A stretch of DNA of 64,000 nt from Anagrus nilaparvatae. Taxonomy: Eukaryota > Arthropoda > Insecta > Hymenoptera > Mymaridae. The notes beneath the pieces were generated by a model that ran no database searches, was not told the DNA's origin, and saw only the letters and a list, made by a program, of their open reading frames with translations. Made by a program: the position numbers and the translations under genes. This document shows, one piece after another, positions 1 through 11,315 of this stretch; positions within the stretch are counted from its first letter, which is position 1, and every line of letters starts with the position of its first letter. The stretch covers positions 19,650,501 to 19,714,500 of the forward strand of contig JAKSXM010000272.1 of NCBI GenBank assembly GCA_022575985.1. The letters run 5' to 3'.

Positions 1-51
1 TTTCTAATTTTAAAAATTTTAATTTTATTATTATAAAACTTAATGTAATAG

Positions 52-2832
52 GTGCGTGCAATGAGATGGCTGCCAATGTTGGTTTATACAAATCTCTAGT
101 TGATCAAGCTCTGGGAAAATCTTGTCAAGCGAATGAAGAAATTGAAAGAGATCTTCATCGATCATTACCAGAGCATCCTGCATTTCAATCAGAAGTTGGA
201 ATCAATGCCCTTAGAAGAGTTCTCTCTGCATATGCATTAAGGAATCCACAAATTGGTATGAATACTAGTTACAATTGATTTTAATTTCAAAAGTACCAAA
301 TCCTAATAGCTTAAAATACATGTAGGTTACTGCCAAGCAATGAATATTGTAGCATCAGTTTTACTTATTTATTGTTCTGAAGAAGCTGCGTTTTGGATAC
401 TATGTAATGTTTGCGAATCTTTATTGCCAGATTATTATGATAGACGAGTTGTTGGTGCTTTAGTTGATCAAGGTCTTTTAGAAGAGCTGGCTGAAGAACA
501 TTTGCAAACGTTATATGTAAAATTACAAGAACTTGGTCTCATTAAAGTCATATCATTATCTTGGTTTTTAACAATTTTTTTGAGTGTAATGCCCACTGGT
601 AGTGCAGTAAATATTATGGATTGTTTTTTTTATGATGGAGCTAAAGTTATTTTCCAGGTATGTCTTTTCTAAATTTTTATTGACTTTTATTAAGTGTAAT
701 AAATTTATTATTTCTAACAGATTGCGTTAACAACTTTGGAATGGAATCAAGAAAAATTATTGCAATGTCACGATGACGGAGAAGCTATGCAATTATTAAC
801 AGATTTTCTTGGAGGAGTTTATAATGATGAAGGACCTATATTACCCAGACCTATTGACAGCACTCCTCCAAATAAAGTAATTTATTTTAATTATTTACAA
901 TTATTTTATTTTGCAAAATTAATACTTTAAACGTAAATTCATTAACAATTACAGAGTATTTCTATTCAAACGCTTATTCACGAGGCATATTCAAAATATG
1001 GTACATTAACGATAGGTCTAATTGAAAGACTTAGATTGAAACATAGACTTAAAGTTGTTCAAAATTTAGAAGATGGAATTGAAAAAAATGTTATCAGAAG
1101 TATTTCTCATGATAAATTAATGAGCTCGCAAGAATTACAGGTATTATAATAAAAGAATTGATATTTTAAAAAAGATAAATACATAATCATTATAATTATT
1201 TTTTAAGGACTTACTTTATCTAGTTAGAGATGAACTTTTAAGTCAGCGAAAAGCAGAAATAGAAAGATATGATCCGACTCAGCCACCATATGAAGCTTAC
1301 AAAATTGACTATGAATTTTTCAAAATTTTATTTGGTGGATTATCACCATGGGGTAAATGTAGTAAAGCTGAATCTTTAGCAACAAGATTATTTAGAGTAA
1401 TAACAAAATTTTTCAACAAATAAAATCTTAAAATATTCAAAAAATGTTAAGCAAAATTTATTTTGTATAGTTGCTTGACCGTAATCATGATAATCTTCTT
1501 AACTTTCGAGAAGTTGTTCAAGCCATAGCTATGACTGCAACAGTTGATTCATCTCAAAGACTAAGGTTGTTGTATACTCTTCATTTACCGCCTCTTTTAT
1601 CTCCAGTGGATCTAGAATCTCCAGTTCATTCAGGTAAATTATAATTTATCCTTTAAATAGGTAAAATTGCATTTGGTAAAATTCTTAAATTAGGTGGTGC
1701 TGAAGTTGCTGCAGAAGCAACTGATTTCTTTGACAGTATGGAACAAAATACAGCAATGTTAGAAATTCCAATTAATAAAGCAGAAGAAATTAATTTAGAT
1801 GCATTTTCAAAATCTATAGGGTCTAGTAGCCAAAATGACCCATTTTCTGAAAAACAAAGTATGGGAAGCTTAAGTTCAATATTATTATCAAAAGAAAGTC
1901 CTTTGGAATTGAAAACTGTGCCAAAAATGTCTCAATTACATTTTATTGAATTGTGGCAAACTTTGTATGATATGTTTGATTCACATCCAGATCAAGACAC
2001 TTATCATTGTATAGCAGAAATGGGTAAGAAGTTATAGAAAAATATTAAAAAATTTGTTGTTTGACTAAAATTATTGAATTTCAGGTACTATATTAATTGA
2101 ATTGGGAGATGTTGGTAAAAAGTTGTATATGAATAAGGGTAAATCAGAAGACAGCTCTACTTCGGTTTCTGAACCTGTAATGGTGAGTACAAGTTTCACA
2201 GTTTATAAAATTTTGTGTATTAGGGATTTTAAGTTGGACTGAGGGAAGCGACAGACTCATTCCAAAATATTTTTCCATCCCTGAAACAGCAACTAAATTA
2301 GCTATTTTATTTTATTATGACCCATGACTTGAAAAATTAAAAATGGTCCATTAAGTTATCATTCAAGACGAGACCAAAAAAAAATTTAAATGCAAAAAAA
2401 AAATTGCACACTTGTTTTCAGTAAAAAAATTTTGAGCTACCTAAAACAAAGCTTTAAAAAACAAAAACGGCTGCTGAAAATTAAGAAGTAGACCTATATT
2501 AGTTGCAGTTTCAAAAAAACTTATTTGCTTCACAGTTTGGCGATCCAACAGTCCAATTAGCATGAAACCCTTAAAATTTACTTAAATTCATGAAAAATTT
2601 TTATTTTTATCAGTCTCCTGATCGAAATGGTAATCCAGCCAGTCCAACTTCTTTAGATCCAAATTGGTCCATAAGTATAGAGCAATTCCTAGCATCAGCA
2701 TTATCAGCCCAACCTATTATAGATTTTTTCAATGAACGTTCAAATCTCATAGAAGCCATAGCATCTCTTAGAAATCAAAGATTTAAAAATCGAACACATA
2801 ATTTGTTAGACACACCAGTTATTAGTGTTTGA
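52..2832 (+). CDS. TBC1D9: TBC1 domain family member 9-like Rab GTPase-activating protein, 3' part
   Basis: Exons read by phase: 52-255, 326-657, 721-876, 955-1140, 1208-1396, 1471-1633, 1694-2023, 2085-2182, 2614-2832, giving 624 residues of the C-terminal part; the N-terminus (GRAM domains in this family) lies before the window. The TBC domain shows the arginine-finger motif IERDLHRS and the glutamine-finger motif YCQAMN, followed by [10 protein letters not shown] and [15 protein letters not shown], all typical of TBC1D8/TBC1D9. A degenerate EF-hand ([12 protein letters not shown]) follows, as in TBC1D9. These proteins stimulate GTP hydrolysis by Rab GTPases in membrane traffic; the Rab partner cannot be read from sequence. 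The first visible exon starts with two bases of a split codon. The last intron (2183-2613) is longer than the others and less AT-biased in places. Family assignment is firm; TBC1D9 versus TBC1D8 is less so. Confidence 0.9.
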
Positions 2833-4641
2833 TTTTAAGTTTGATACTTTATAATAAAGAAAGAAATAATCAATTGTAAATATAAAACTATTTTTAATTG
2901 GTAGTCAAGCAAAGGCTTCCATAAATTTTTTACTATGTTAAGTGTATAAAGTAAAATAAAAATTTAGTATTTTTATATTTTAAAAATCATGAAAATTAAT
3001 ACTATAAAATCTGTATTTTTTACAATTATATATTAAGTAATATAGCATTTACAAAATTTATTAAAAATTTCTTTAATTTTAAGAAAAATCTATAGTTTGC
3101 AATATTATATTAAGTAACAACATAGGTGATATTTTATCAAACTTTTTTTTATGGATATATCTTTTAAAAAATGCAAAAAAATTTTTTTCTATGTAAATAA
3201 TTTCTTATTCATGATAATGATTTATTCTATTGTTTGGATTTCAATTATTATAAAGCATTAAATTTATGTAATATATTATAAAATACTGTATATATATAAC
3301 ATATGATATATTTACAATTTTTTTCATATTATATTAACTATGTTGATTAATAAAAAAAGTATATAAAATAAAAAAATATGTTAAAAAAATAAACTATTTT
3401 ATTTATATTTAAAATTTTTACCATCATATTAGGATTATTGAAAGGCACATATAAGTTATTGAGAAAATGCATGTAAATAACATTTATATTGATTTGACTT
3501 AATTAACACTAACAGATTTTGAAATTTTTATATTCTTAAAAAAATTATTATCCTTGCTCTTAAATATTTTAAATATTTAATGCAGCATGTTAATTAAAAT
3601 TTATTTTAATATTTGATAAATATAATCATATATAAAAAATATAAAACAAATATTTAACTAATTCAATTTTTTATTACATACTTTTTTTTAGATTTTTTAT
3701 TCATATAATTTAATTCATTTAAAGTATTAATATTTTTTAATACAAAAGCGTTTATTGAAAATAAATTATTCATTGTATTATGCATTTTAATTTTCTTTTT
3801 TTATTTATGCATTTCCTGGATTCTGATGTCTGGAAGTCATGGGGATTTAAAATGTAAACTTTTAAGGTTATATTAGGTTATATTATTAAAAACAACATCA
3901 CGTGTTTACTAAAAATTGGAGTCTGCTCTGTTTAGTCTGCAGTCTGTGCACATGTTTACTTTTTGCAATAATAAAAAAAAAACTAAATCGTATTTAATTT
4001 AATTACAGTTAACTACTTACTACTTGTATAAAATGATAAAAAATATATCATTCTTGGAGAATTAGTAACTAAATAGCAAGAAATATGAAATGAAAATCTT
4101 TTTAAATTATTAACAAAATTACGAAGAGTAATGACAGTGTAAAAATTTAAGCATAATTTTTTGCAAAAACTTTTAAAAAAATCTTAGCACGTGTCTAATT
4201 GTCACGTGTTTATAAAAATAAATATATGTTTACTTATATATTTCTAAAATAAATCACCTTGACTTTCAAAATTTAAGTAAGTAGGAGCTAATTTTCTTCC
4301 AACAAAATTATTGTTTTTCTTAGTTATAAATAATTTTGTGATCAAATTTTTCATAAATAATTAATACAGAATTTATAAAAAATTGTATCATCATATAATA
4401 TTAAGGTGAATTTTAACAATCATTTTCAATAATTGATAATACAGCCTTTTTTTTAAAGTTTTTAAAGTATTTTTTCATATTTTGCATTCTTTATTGCAAA
4501 ATAACAGAATTATTTGTTTAATGGACTTATTTTATTATCAATCATTGGTTTCAAATTTGTTTTATAATGAATATATAATTTAAAAAATTTTTTCACTAAT
4601 ATTTTTATAACTTTATATTTTGCAGTAAACAAACAATAAAT
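2833..4641. other. Intergenic region with three CACGTG E-boxes
   Basis: This is 1.8 kb of AT-rich sequence between the TBC1D9-like stop and the AFG1L start. No coding potential is seen. Three perfect CACGTG palindromes occur at 3899, 4188 and 4203; the first and third share the longer context TCACGTGTTTA. They lie 430-750 bp upstream of the AFG1L start codon and could be bHLH or bHLH-Zip sites, but nothing else supports regulation. Confidence 0.4.
2853..2858 (+). terminator. Probable poly(A) signal of the TBC1D9-like gene
   Basis: An AATAAA hexamer lies 21 bases after the stop codon of the TBC1D9-like gene. It is the nearest signal, but AATAAA is common by chance in DNA this AT-rich. Confidence 0.4.
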
Positions 4642-6369
4642 ATGACTTCATTACTAACGAAAAAATGTTTAAACATAAATTATGTAAATATATTTGTTAA
4701 CCGTTCATGTATTCTTTACCACATAAAATGTCAAAATTATTCCAAGGATGCAACATCTGATAACTCTCAGTTAATACTAGAAACTTTGAAAAAAAAAATT
4801 GATAAAGGAGAATTACAGCAGGACGATTATCAATTAAAAGTAGCTAATGAATTACAAAGAGTTTATAATGATATTAATGGATATAAACCATCAAAAGAAA
4901 ATATATTTAATAAGTGGTTTGGTAAAAAAAATAAAAAAAAGAAAAAAACAGAACCAAAAGGATTATATATTTACGGCTCGGTTGGAGGTGGTAAAACTAT
5001 GTTAATGGATCTTTTTTACAACTGCTGTCAGGTACTTAAATAGTTAAACTTTAAAAACTAGTTTAATTTAATTATTCATTATTCTGTTTAAGCAGATTAA
5101 TAATAAAAAAAGGGTTCACTTTCATTCATTTATGTTAGATGTTCATTCAAAAATTCATGAAGTAAAAAAAGGAATCGTTCGAGATCACAGTAGCACTAAA
5201 TTGCAGCCTTTTGATCCCATTCCTCCAGTAGCTTCTGCCATTAGTGAAAGTACATGGCTCTTATGTTTTGATGAATTTCAGGTATACATTTTTAACTTAT
5301 AATAAAATTTGAAAACAAAACATTTTAATTTTTTTAATTGATTAAGGTTACAGATGTTGCCGATGCTATGATACTTAAGAGATTATTCATGGAATTATTT
5401 AATAATGGAATAGTTGTTATAGCGACCAGTAATAGAAGCCCTGATGATTTATATAAAAATGGATTACAAAGAGGAAACTTCATTCCATTTATTCAAGAAT
5501 TGAAAGACCATTGTGCTGTAGCTTCCCTAGATTCTGGTGTAGACTACAGAGCAAGAGCATTGTCTGGGAAAGAGCAACATTATTTTATGTGAGTAAGAAC
5601 TAATCTAATTATAGAATTGTACAAAATTTAATAACGAGTTTTTTTTTAAATGTTTAGCAAAGGAGATAATACAGATTCTAATATAGATAAAATATTTAAG
5701 TATTTATGCTCTATGGAAAACGATGTTGTTAGACCTCGGATACTTACTATAAAAGGTCGTAATGTTTCATTTAAAAAAACTTGTGGTCAAGTAATGGATT
5801 CCACATTCGAAGAGTTATGTGATAGACCATTAGGAGCTAGTGATTATATTGAGATTTCTCAAGCATTTCATACAGTCATAATAAGGGATGTTCCTCAACT
5901 TAATTTAAAAGTTAAGTCTCAAGCAAGAAGATTTATTACTCTCATAGATACTTTGTATGATAATAAAGTAAGATTATTTGATAATTAAAAAAAATTTTTT
6001 TACCTATTTAGTTAGCTTGAAATCTAAATTTTTTTATTATACCTATACTTTTGTAAATGTTTTAGGTGAGAGTAGTTATATCTGCTCATGCAGCATATAA
6101 TCGGTTATTTATTCCCGAAGGTGAAGAAGAATACACTGATGAAAAAAGAATGTTAATGGATGATTTAAGTGTATCACATGGATCTGTAAGTTTCAATAAA
6201 TCAAAAATTTTATAAAAAATTTAAATCATTTCTTTTTAATATTTAGGATAACCATAAATCTAATATATTTACTGGCGAAGAAGAGTTATTTGCTTTTGAT
6301 CGTACTGTTTCTAGATTAGCAGAAATGCAAACGACTGCATATTGGGAAGAATGTGAAAATAAAAGATAA
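4642..6369 (+). CDS. AFG1L: AFG1-like mitochondrial ATPase
   Basis: Exons 4642-5031, 5096-5281, 5347-5588, 5658-5967, 6066-6185 and 6247-6369 give 456 residues, close to the usual length of AFG1L (about 480). The Walker A motif GSVGGGKT spans residues 112-119 (Lys118) and Walker B ends in CFDEFQ (Asp189-Glu190). The AFG1 signatures KRVHFHSFMLDVH and TSNRSPDDLYKNG are present. The first 35 residues contain Lys and Arg but no acidic residue, consistent with a mitochondrial targeting peptide, which fits the start chosen. In this family the protein is an inner-membrane-associated AAA-type ATPase that helps clear or degrade mitochondrially and nuclear-encoded respiratory subunits. No domain is missing. 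Confidence 0.93.
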
Positions 6370-6962
6370 CATAAATTAATTCTAGTCAATAAATTGATTT
6401 ATTTAATTTTTTTGCTAAAAGAAACTATATTTTATTGTTTTAGAAATTTTAAACTAAATATTATAATGTATATAATTTTTAAACAGATGAAGTTTACTAA
6501 TATCATATTGCTGAAATAACATTGTTATTTGTACTTAAATCACAGTAAACTAGCTGTGCTTAAATTATTAATTTATTTTATTTTTGATAAGATAGTATAG
6601 CTAATGTTATTTTTGATCTAAAATTAAATGTCATAGTACATTTTAATTTTAGTATTAAAAAAATTTTGTTTTTATAAAATTATTAAAAATTTAAAAAAAT
6701 TTTATAATCAACAAAAATAAATTGAATTTTAAATACTATTATTATTTTTTTTAATTTTATTTTAAAATATTCCCGCTTTTAACTGCCTGTTATATCTCCT
6801 CTCTGTGCTTTAATGTTGAACATATATATTATGTTATCTTTATCTTTTATTATTTATCACAAAAATGATTTAAGGTATATATTATAGGTTTATAACATAA
6901 GGAGATTTTATCTTAAAATTATTTTTTTTAATATCTTTAAATCCTTAGTTAAATTTTAAATA
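6370..6962. other. Intergenic region between AFG1L and DERA
   Basis: This is 593 bp of AT-rich sequence between two genes on the same strand. It must hold the AFG1L 3' end and the DERA promoter. A slightly GC-richer patch (TCCCGCTTTTAACTGCC, near 6771) lies about 190 bp before the DERA start. No gene or repeat is seen. Confidence 0.4.
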
Positions 6963-8147
6963 ATGGACCCTGTAGCATTTTATTCAGAAATAGGTAAAAT
7001 ACTTGATTTTGTAAACAGAACTATTTTATAAATAATTTTATTTTTTTATAGACAAAGCTATTGCAACTAATATAAATGAGGCTGAAGTACAAGAACATGT
7101 TAAAAACATAACTGATGAATCGAATAATTTGAAAAATAATGTAAATTTATTAATTAAAGCTATAGAATTTTTAGATCTAACAAGCTTAAAAGGAGGTGAA
7201 ACTAGTTTAGAAATCGAAGACTTATGTAAAAAGGTAATTATTTTATAATTATTTTTCATAAAAATAGATTTAATTAAAAAATATTTTTTTTTAATTTTCA
7301 TATCAATTAGGCTGCAAATCCAATTGATACAGAATCAGATAAAAGGATTCATACTGCTGCTGTTTGTGTATTTCCAGCTAATGCAAAAGATGCAATTCAA
7401 GCTTTGAAAAATTTAAACTTACAGAAAAAAATTAATGTAGCTAGCGGTAAGTTAATTTAAAATATTTACAAGAATTAATTACTTTTTATATTAATTACAA
7501 ATGTAGTTGCTGCGGATTTTCCAAATGGTGCTCTCCCATTACAAACCCGTCTTGAAGAAATCAGTCAAGTTGTAAATTATGGAGTTGACGAGGTAGATAT
7601 TGTTATTGACAGAAGATTAGCATTGTCAGGTGAATGGATTCAATTATATAAAGAGTTAAAATTAATGCGAGAAGCTTGTGGGGACAAAAAAATGAAAACT
7701 ATTTTAGTAACTGGTGTTTTACCTTCTTTAAAAGACGTTTATATAGCCTCCATGGTTGCTATGTTAGCTGGTTCTGATTTTATTAAAACTTCAACAGGAA
7801 AAGAAGTAGTTAATGCAACTCTACCAGTTGGCATTGTTATGAGCAAAGCTATTAAAGATTATTATAAATTTTCACAACGCAAAGTAATTATTTTTTAATT
7901 TTTTGTATCTTAAAATAAGATATTCTTAGGTAATAAGGTAAATTAAAATATAAAATTAAACTTTATTATATAGGTTGGTTTTAAGCCGGCTGGTGGAATA
8001 AAAACATCTGATGATGTAATATATTGGATGACCCTTATGAAAGAAGAATTGGGAGATGATTGGTTGAATAAAGATTTATTTAGAATTGGTGCTTCAAGTG
8101 TTCTTGATAATATTGTTAATACAATTAAAAACTTAAATATGAAATAA
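6963..8147 (+). CDS. DERA: Deoxyribose-phosphate aldolase
   Basis: Exons 6963-6993, 7052-7233, 7311-7446, 7507-7883 and 7974-8147 give 299 residues; animal DERA is about 318. The enzyme cleaves 2-deoxyribose-5-phosphate to acetaldehyde and glyceraldehyde-3-phosphate in deoxynucleoside breakdown in the cytosol. The Schiff-base lysine sits in FIKTSTGK (Lys210) and the second catalytic lysine in GFKPAGGIKT (Lys246). The 36-residue spacing is the same as between Lys218 and Lys254 of the human enzyme. VCVFPANAKDA and VAADFPNGALP are also characteristic. The C-terminus is slightly short (ends NLNMK), but the active site is complete. The model starts at the first ATG, and the tiny 31-base first exon joins in phase. 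Confidence 0.94.
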
Positions 8148-8540
8148 TAAAATTAAAGTTGCAATAAAATTTTAAAAAATAAATATTTATGAAATTGTTT
8201 ATAAAAACTTGAAAATTTTATATTTTTGTAAAATAAATAAATATATTTTTATTCTTTTTAAAATTCTGTTTTTTCATTTAACTTCTCAAAATATATTTTA
8301 GGAATCAAATTCAAATAACTATACAATTTTACTTGTTAAAAGTGAATCGTAAAATCAGAGTAAAATTAAAGAAAAACTGTATAAGATAAATAATTCTTTT
8401 AAAGTAAATGAAATTTGAAAAAGGCGCTTTTATACCTAACGTTACCTAAAAAATGGTGGGCAATTTCAGCATTTTTGCGCTACTGTCGCGTCCGAGCTGC
8501 CAGGCGTGTAAGAAAGTTTCTTTTCTGTAAAGAATCCATC
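8148..8540. promoter_or_regulatory. DERA 3' flank and RpS4 promoter/5' UTR
   Basis: This 393-bp gap ends in an unusually GC-rich stretch (about 8450-8515, with GCGCTACTGTCGCGTCCGAG) just before the RpS4 start codon. A pyrimidine tract TTTCTTTTCTG (near 8517-8527) follows and could hold a TOP-type transcription start, as is usual for ribosomal protein genes. The exact start site is an inference. Confidence 0.4.
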
Positions 8541-11168
8541 ATGGTAAGTTTCATTCGCGATATTATTAATTTAATATCCATTGACATCGAATTATTTAAA
8601 CAGTTTTAAGTTTTTTGGAAAATCTAAAAATGAAAATTTTTAATTATAGTGCATTTTCTTGTGTGTATTATTTGTGTTTTTCAATTTGTGTTTTTAAAAT
8701 GTTTATTAAAAAACTGCGGTAACCTATCTGAATTTAATGAATATTTTTTGTCCTTTATATTATTAATTTCTTTAAAATTGTTTATAATTTATTTATTGTA
8801 TTTTATTATTAAACTTATAAAATCAAAATTGTTGATACATTTCATTATTTACTACTAAAATGTAAACAATTAAACGTAGCTTTTTAATGGTTACATTATG
8901 GTATTTTTAGTTTAAATAAACATATTTTCAAGTAAAAAATAAGTTTTTCGAGTGTTAATAATTTTCTTTTATAATAATCCGTTTACTATTGTTTTACATT
9001 TTATATATCTTCAATTCTATAGTTGAAAAATTATATTGAATAAATTCTTATATATCAAGCTATTTTTCTATTATAATTTTATATAAAAATTACTTATAAA
9101 AATTTGTTTATTTTTAATTTTAGGCAAGAGGACCAAAAAAGCATTTGAAGCGTTTAAATGCTCCAAAAGCATGGATGCTGGACAAGTTAGGAGGAGTTTT
9201 TGCTCCTCGTCCATCAACTGGACCCCATAAATTAAGGGAATCACTTCCTTTAGTTATTTTCCTTAGAAACAGGCTAAAGTATGCCTTGACAAATACTGAA
9301 GTCACTAAAATAGTGATGCAAAGACTTATAAAGGTTGATGGAAAAGTAAGAACAGATCCAAATTACCCAGCTGGATTTATGGGTAAGATTGATAACATTT
9401 ATTTACATTTACATAACATTTACCTTATGGGCCTTCTTCGAAGACTTAATTTTCATTTATAAAAATTTAAGATCAAAAGAGAGGCCAAAATTAAAAGCCT
9501 TTTTTAAGGTCACTGGCTAAATTTGATATTTTTTCAGTATTACCCAATTAGGAAACAATATTTTATAAACTTTGACTAATATTATATAATTTTTAATTTC
9601 TAATAAATTGTAAGTAATAAATACTTGATTTATTTTTCAGATGTTGTCAGTATCGATCGTACTGATGAATATTTCAGGTTGATCTATGATGTCAAAGGAA
9701 GGTTTACTATTCACCGTATTACTCCAGTTGAAGCAAAAGTAAAAAAATTTCCTAAATTTTGTTTTGACATAATAAATCTATTTTTGTTTAATAAATAATA
9801 CATGAAAAAAAAATTTTTCAGTACAAATTATGCAAAGTCAGGCGAGTCCAAACAGGACCTAAAGGAATTCCTTTCCTTGTAACACATGATGGACGAACAA
9901 TCAGATATCCAGATCCAGTTATTAAAGTAAATGATACAATACAATTAGATATTGCTTCAGGCAAAATTTTGGATTCAATTCGATTTGATTCTGGTAAATA
10001 AAATTTCACTTTATAAATAAATTATTTATAGGCATCATAGCGCTCCTCCTTTTTCCTCCTTTTCCCCCTTTTTAAAAAATTCACCCTTTTTCCCCCGATT
10101 TAAGAAAATTTCCCCCTTTTCCCCCTTTTCCTGCTAAAAAAAAATTAGCTCTTAAAAATATTAATTTTTCTGTACTGCGGCCCGAAAGTGCGTATTTCCA
10201 AAAAGGCAAAGACGTATTTTCTCGCCACAGTCGCAGAAAAATGTTATAGGGACCCTCTGCCATAAACAAAAAATGACCCAAATCGCAGTTTATCATCCTC
10301 GGCTTCGCCTCGGAAGGTAATTTTACGGATAGTAGCCACAAAAGTATGATTTCCTGGCCGCTGCGCGGTCGAGAAACTCGATATTTCTCACTACTGCCGC
10401 AGAAAAATTTTAACTATTACGTGCGATTTGGGACATTCTTTATTTTACTGGCCTAGAATATGATTGGTTATACATAATTTTGTTGATCCGAAACAGTATA
10501 CAGTAGAGTGTGTCATATTTTTTTTTTCGAATATTTTGGTTCCCCCCATTTTTTTTCGAATATTTTGGTCATAAAAAACCTCCAGCTCCAAGGATTTTGA
10601 TTTAAAAAAAGGAGGCTATGATGCCTGAATAATTTTTATTATAATATAAATGTAATAAGTTTCTTTCTTTATTTTTTTTTAGGAAATTTATGTATGATTA
10701 CTGGTGGAAGAAATTTGGGTAGAGTTGGTACCATAGTCAGTAGAGAACGTCACCAGGGATCTTTTGATATTTGCCACATCAAGGATTCCCAAGGCCACAC
10801 TTTTGCCACCAGGTATGTAAAAGCAAAATATGTAAATATTTTTGGCTATATCGAAGCTGGAATTATTGATAATTATTCAAAATTTCAGTCAAAAATTAGC
10901 CAAAATTAAGTCTTTCAAAAAGGTCACTGATTGACTAAATATCAGTCTTTCCGTATTACCCAAGAAAGAAACATATTTAATTTTTAATAATAAAAATTAG
11001 TTAAATAAAAAACAACTTTTTTAATAAAAATTAATTTTTATTTCTAGATTGAACAATGTATTTATCATTGGAAAAGGAACAAAAGCATACGTTAGTTTAC
11101 CAAGAGGTAATGGTGTAAAACTGTCAATAGCAGAAGAAAGAGACAAGAGGTTAGCTGCTAAAGTATAA
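8541..11168 (+). CDS. RpS4: 40S ribosomal protein S4
   Basis: Exons 8541-8543, 9124-9382, 9641-9738, 9822-9993, 10683-10812 and 11048-11168 give 260 residues, near the standard 261-263. The first coding exon is only the ATG; the next begins [17 protein letters not shown], the invariant eS4 N-terminus after Met. The S4-type RNA-binding region, the central KOW-like stretch ([13 protein letters not shown]) and the C-terminal region ([19 protein letters not shown]) are all intact. The protein is a structural component of the small ribosomal subunit. Introns 2 and 5 each host an H/ACA snoRNA-like sequence, and intron 4 carries a TIR element of about 0.6 kb. Two AATAAA-type signals follow the stop within 40 bp. 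The gene converges on the TTLL2-like gene with 147 bp between stop codons. Confidence 0.97.
9427..9560 (+). ncRNA. Candidate H/ACA snoRNA in RpS4 intron 2
   Basis: Two hairpins separated by an H box and ending in an ACA box can be drawn. Hairpin 1 closes with GGCCT (9430-9434) and AGGCC (9482-9486); its upper stem pairs CTTAA with TTAAG. The H box AAATTA follows at about 9488. Hairpin 2 has an inner stem ACTG/CAGT and ends with ACA at 9555-9557, three bases from the proposed 3' end. Length is about 134 nt. A paralogue in intron 5 keeps the pocket sequences (TCGAAG, TCAAAA, AAGGTCACTG, GTATTACCCAA) while the closing stem changes on both sides. Intronic location in a ribosomal protein gene is typical for snoRNAs. 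The rRNA target was not identified. Confidence 0.72.
10031..10625. mobile_element. TIR element (MITE-like) in RpS4 intron 4
   Basis: The 11-base sequence GGCATCATAGC at 10031-10041 is repeated inverted at 10615-10625, and similarity continues imperfectly inward (CTCC then a T-rich run). The interior has no ORF of interest. It contains pyrimidine tracts and a copy of the dispersed GC-richer repeat also found near 18.0, 48.7 and 60.5 kb. A target-site duplication is not clear. The element makes up most of the 689-bp intron, which is far longer than neighbouring RpS4 introns. Confidence 0.6.
10840..10976 (+). ncRNA. Candidate H/ACA snoRNA in RpS4 intron 5
   Basis: Paralogue of the intron 2 candidate. 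Hairpin 1 closes with TTGGCTA (10842-10848) and TAGCCAA (10897-10903); its upper stem pairs CTGGAAT with ATTTCAG using one G-U pair. The H box AAATTA is at about 10903. Hairpin 2 has a lower stem TCTTTC/GAAAGA, an inner stem ACTGAT/ATCAGT, and ACA at 10971-10973. The closing stem differs from the intron 2 copy but still pairs, which is compensatory change. The stretch GTATTACCCAA sits at the same distance from the ACA box in both. The shared pocket sequences suggest both guide pseudouridylation of the same sites. Confidence 0.72.
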
Positions 11169-11315
11169 TGTGTATATTTTACATAAAAAAAATAAAAGTT
11201 AAATAAACCGAGATCAATCTTGGAAATTGTTTTTTAAAAAATTTTACAATGATTTTTTAATCTAAATACAATTAAAACATTAATTTCTTATTAACTGAGT
11301 AAATTTTTAATTAAT

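Noticed and set aside
2183..2613. MITE in the last intron of the TBC1D9-like gene
   Set aside because: TTGGACTG-like segments occur at both sides, but inverted similarity is too weak to define ends.
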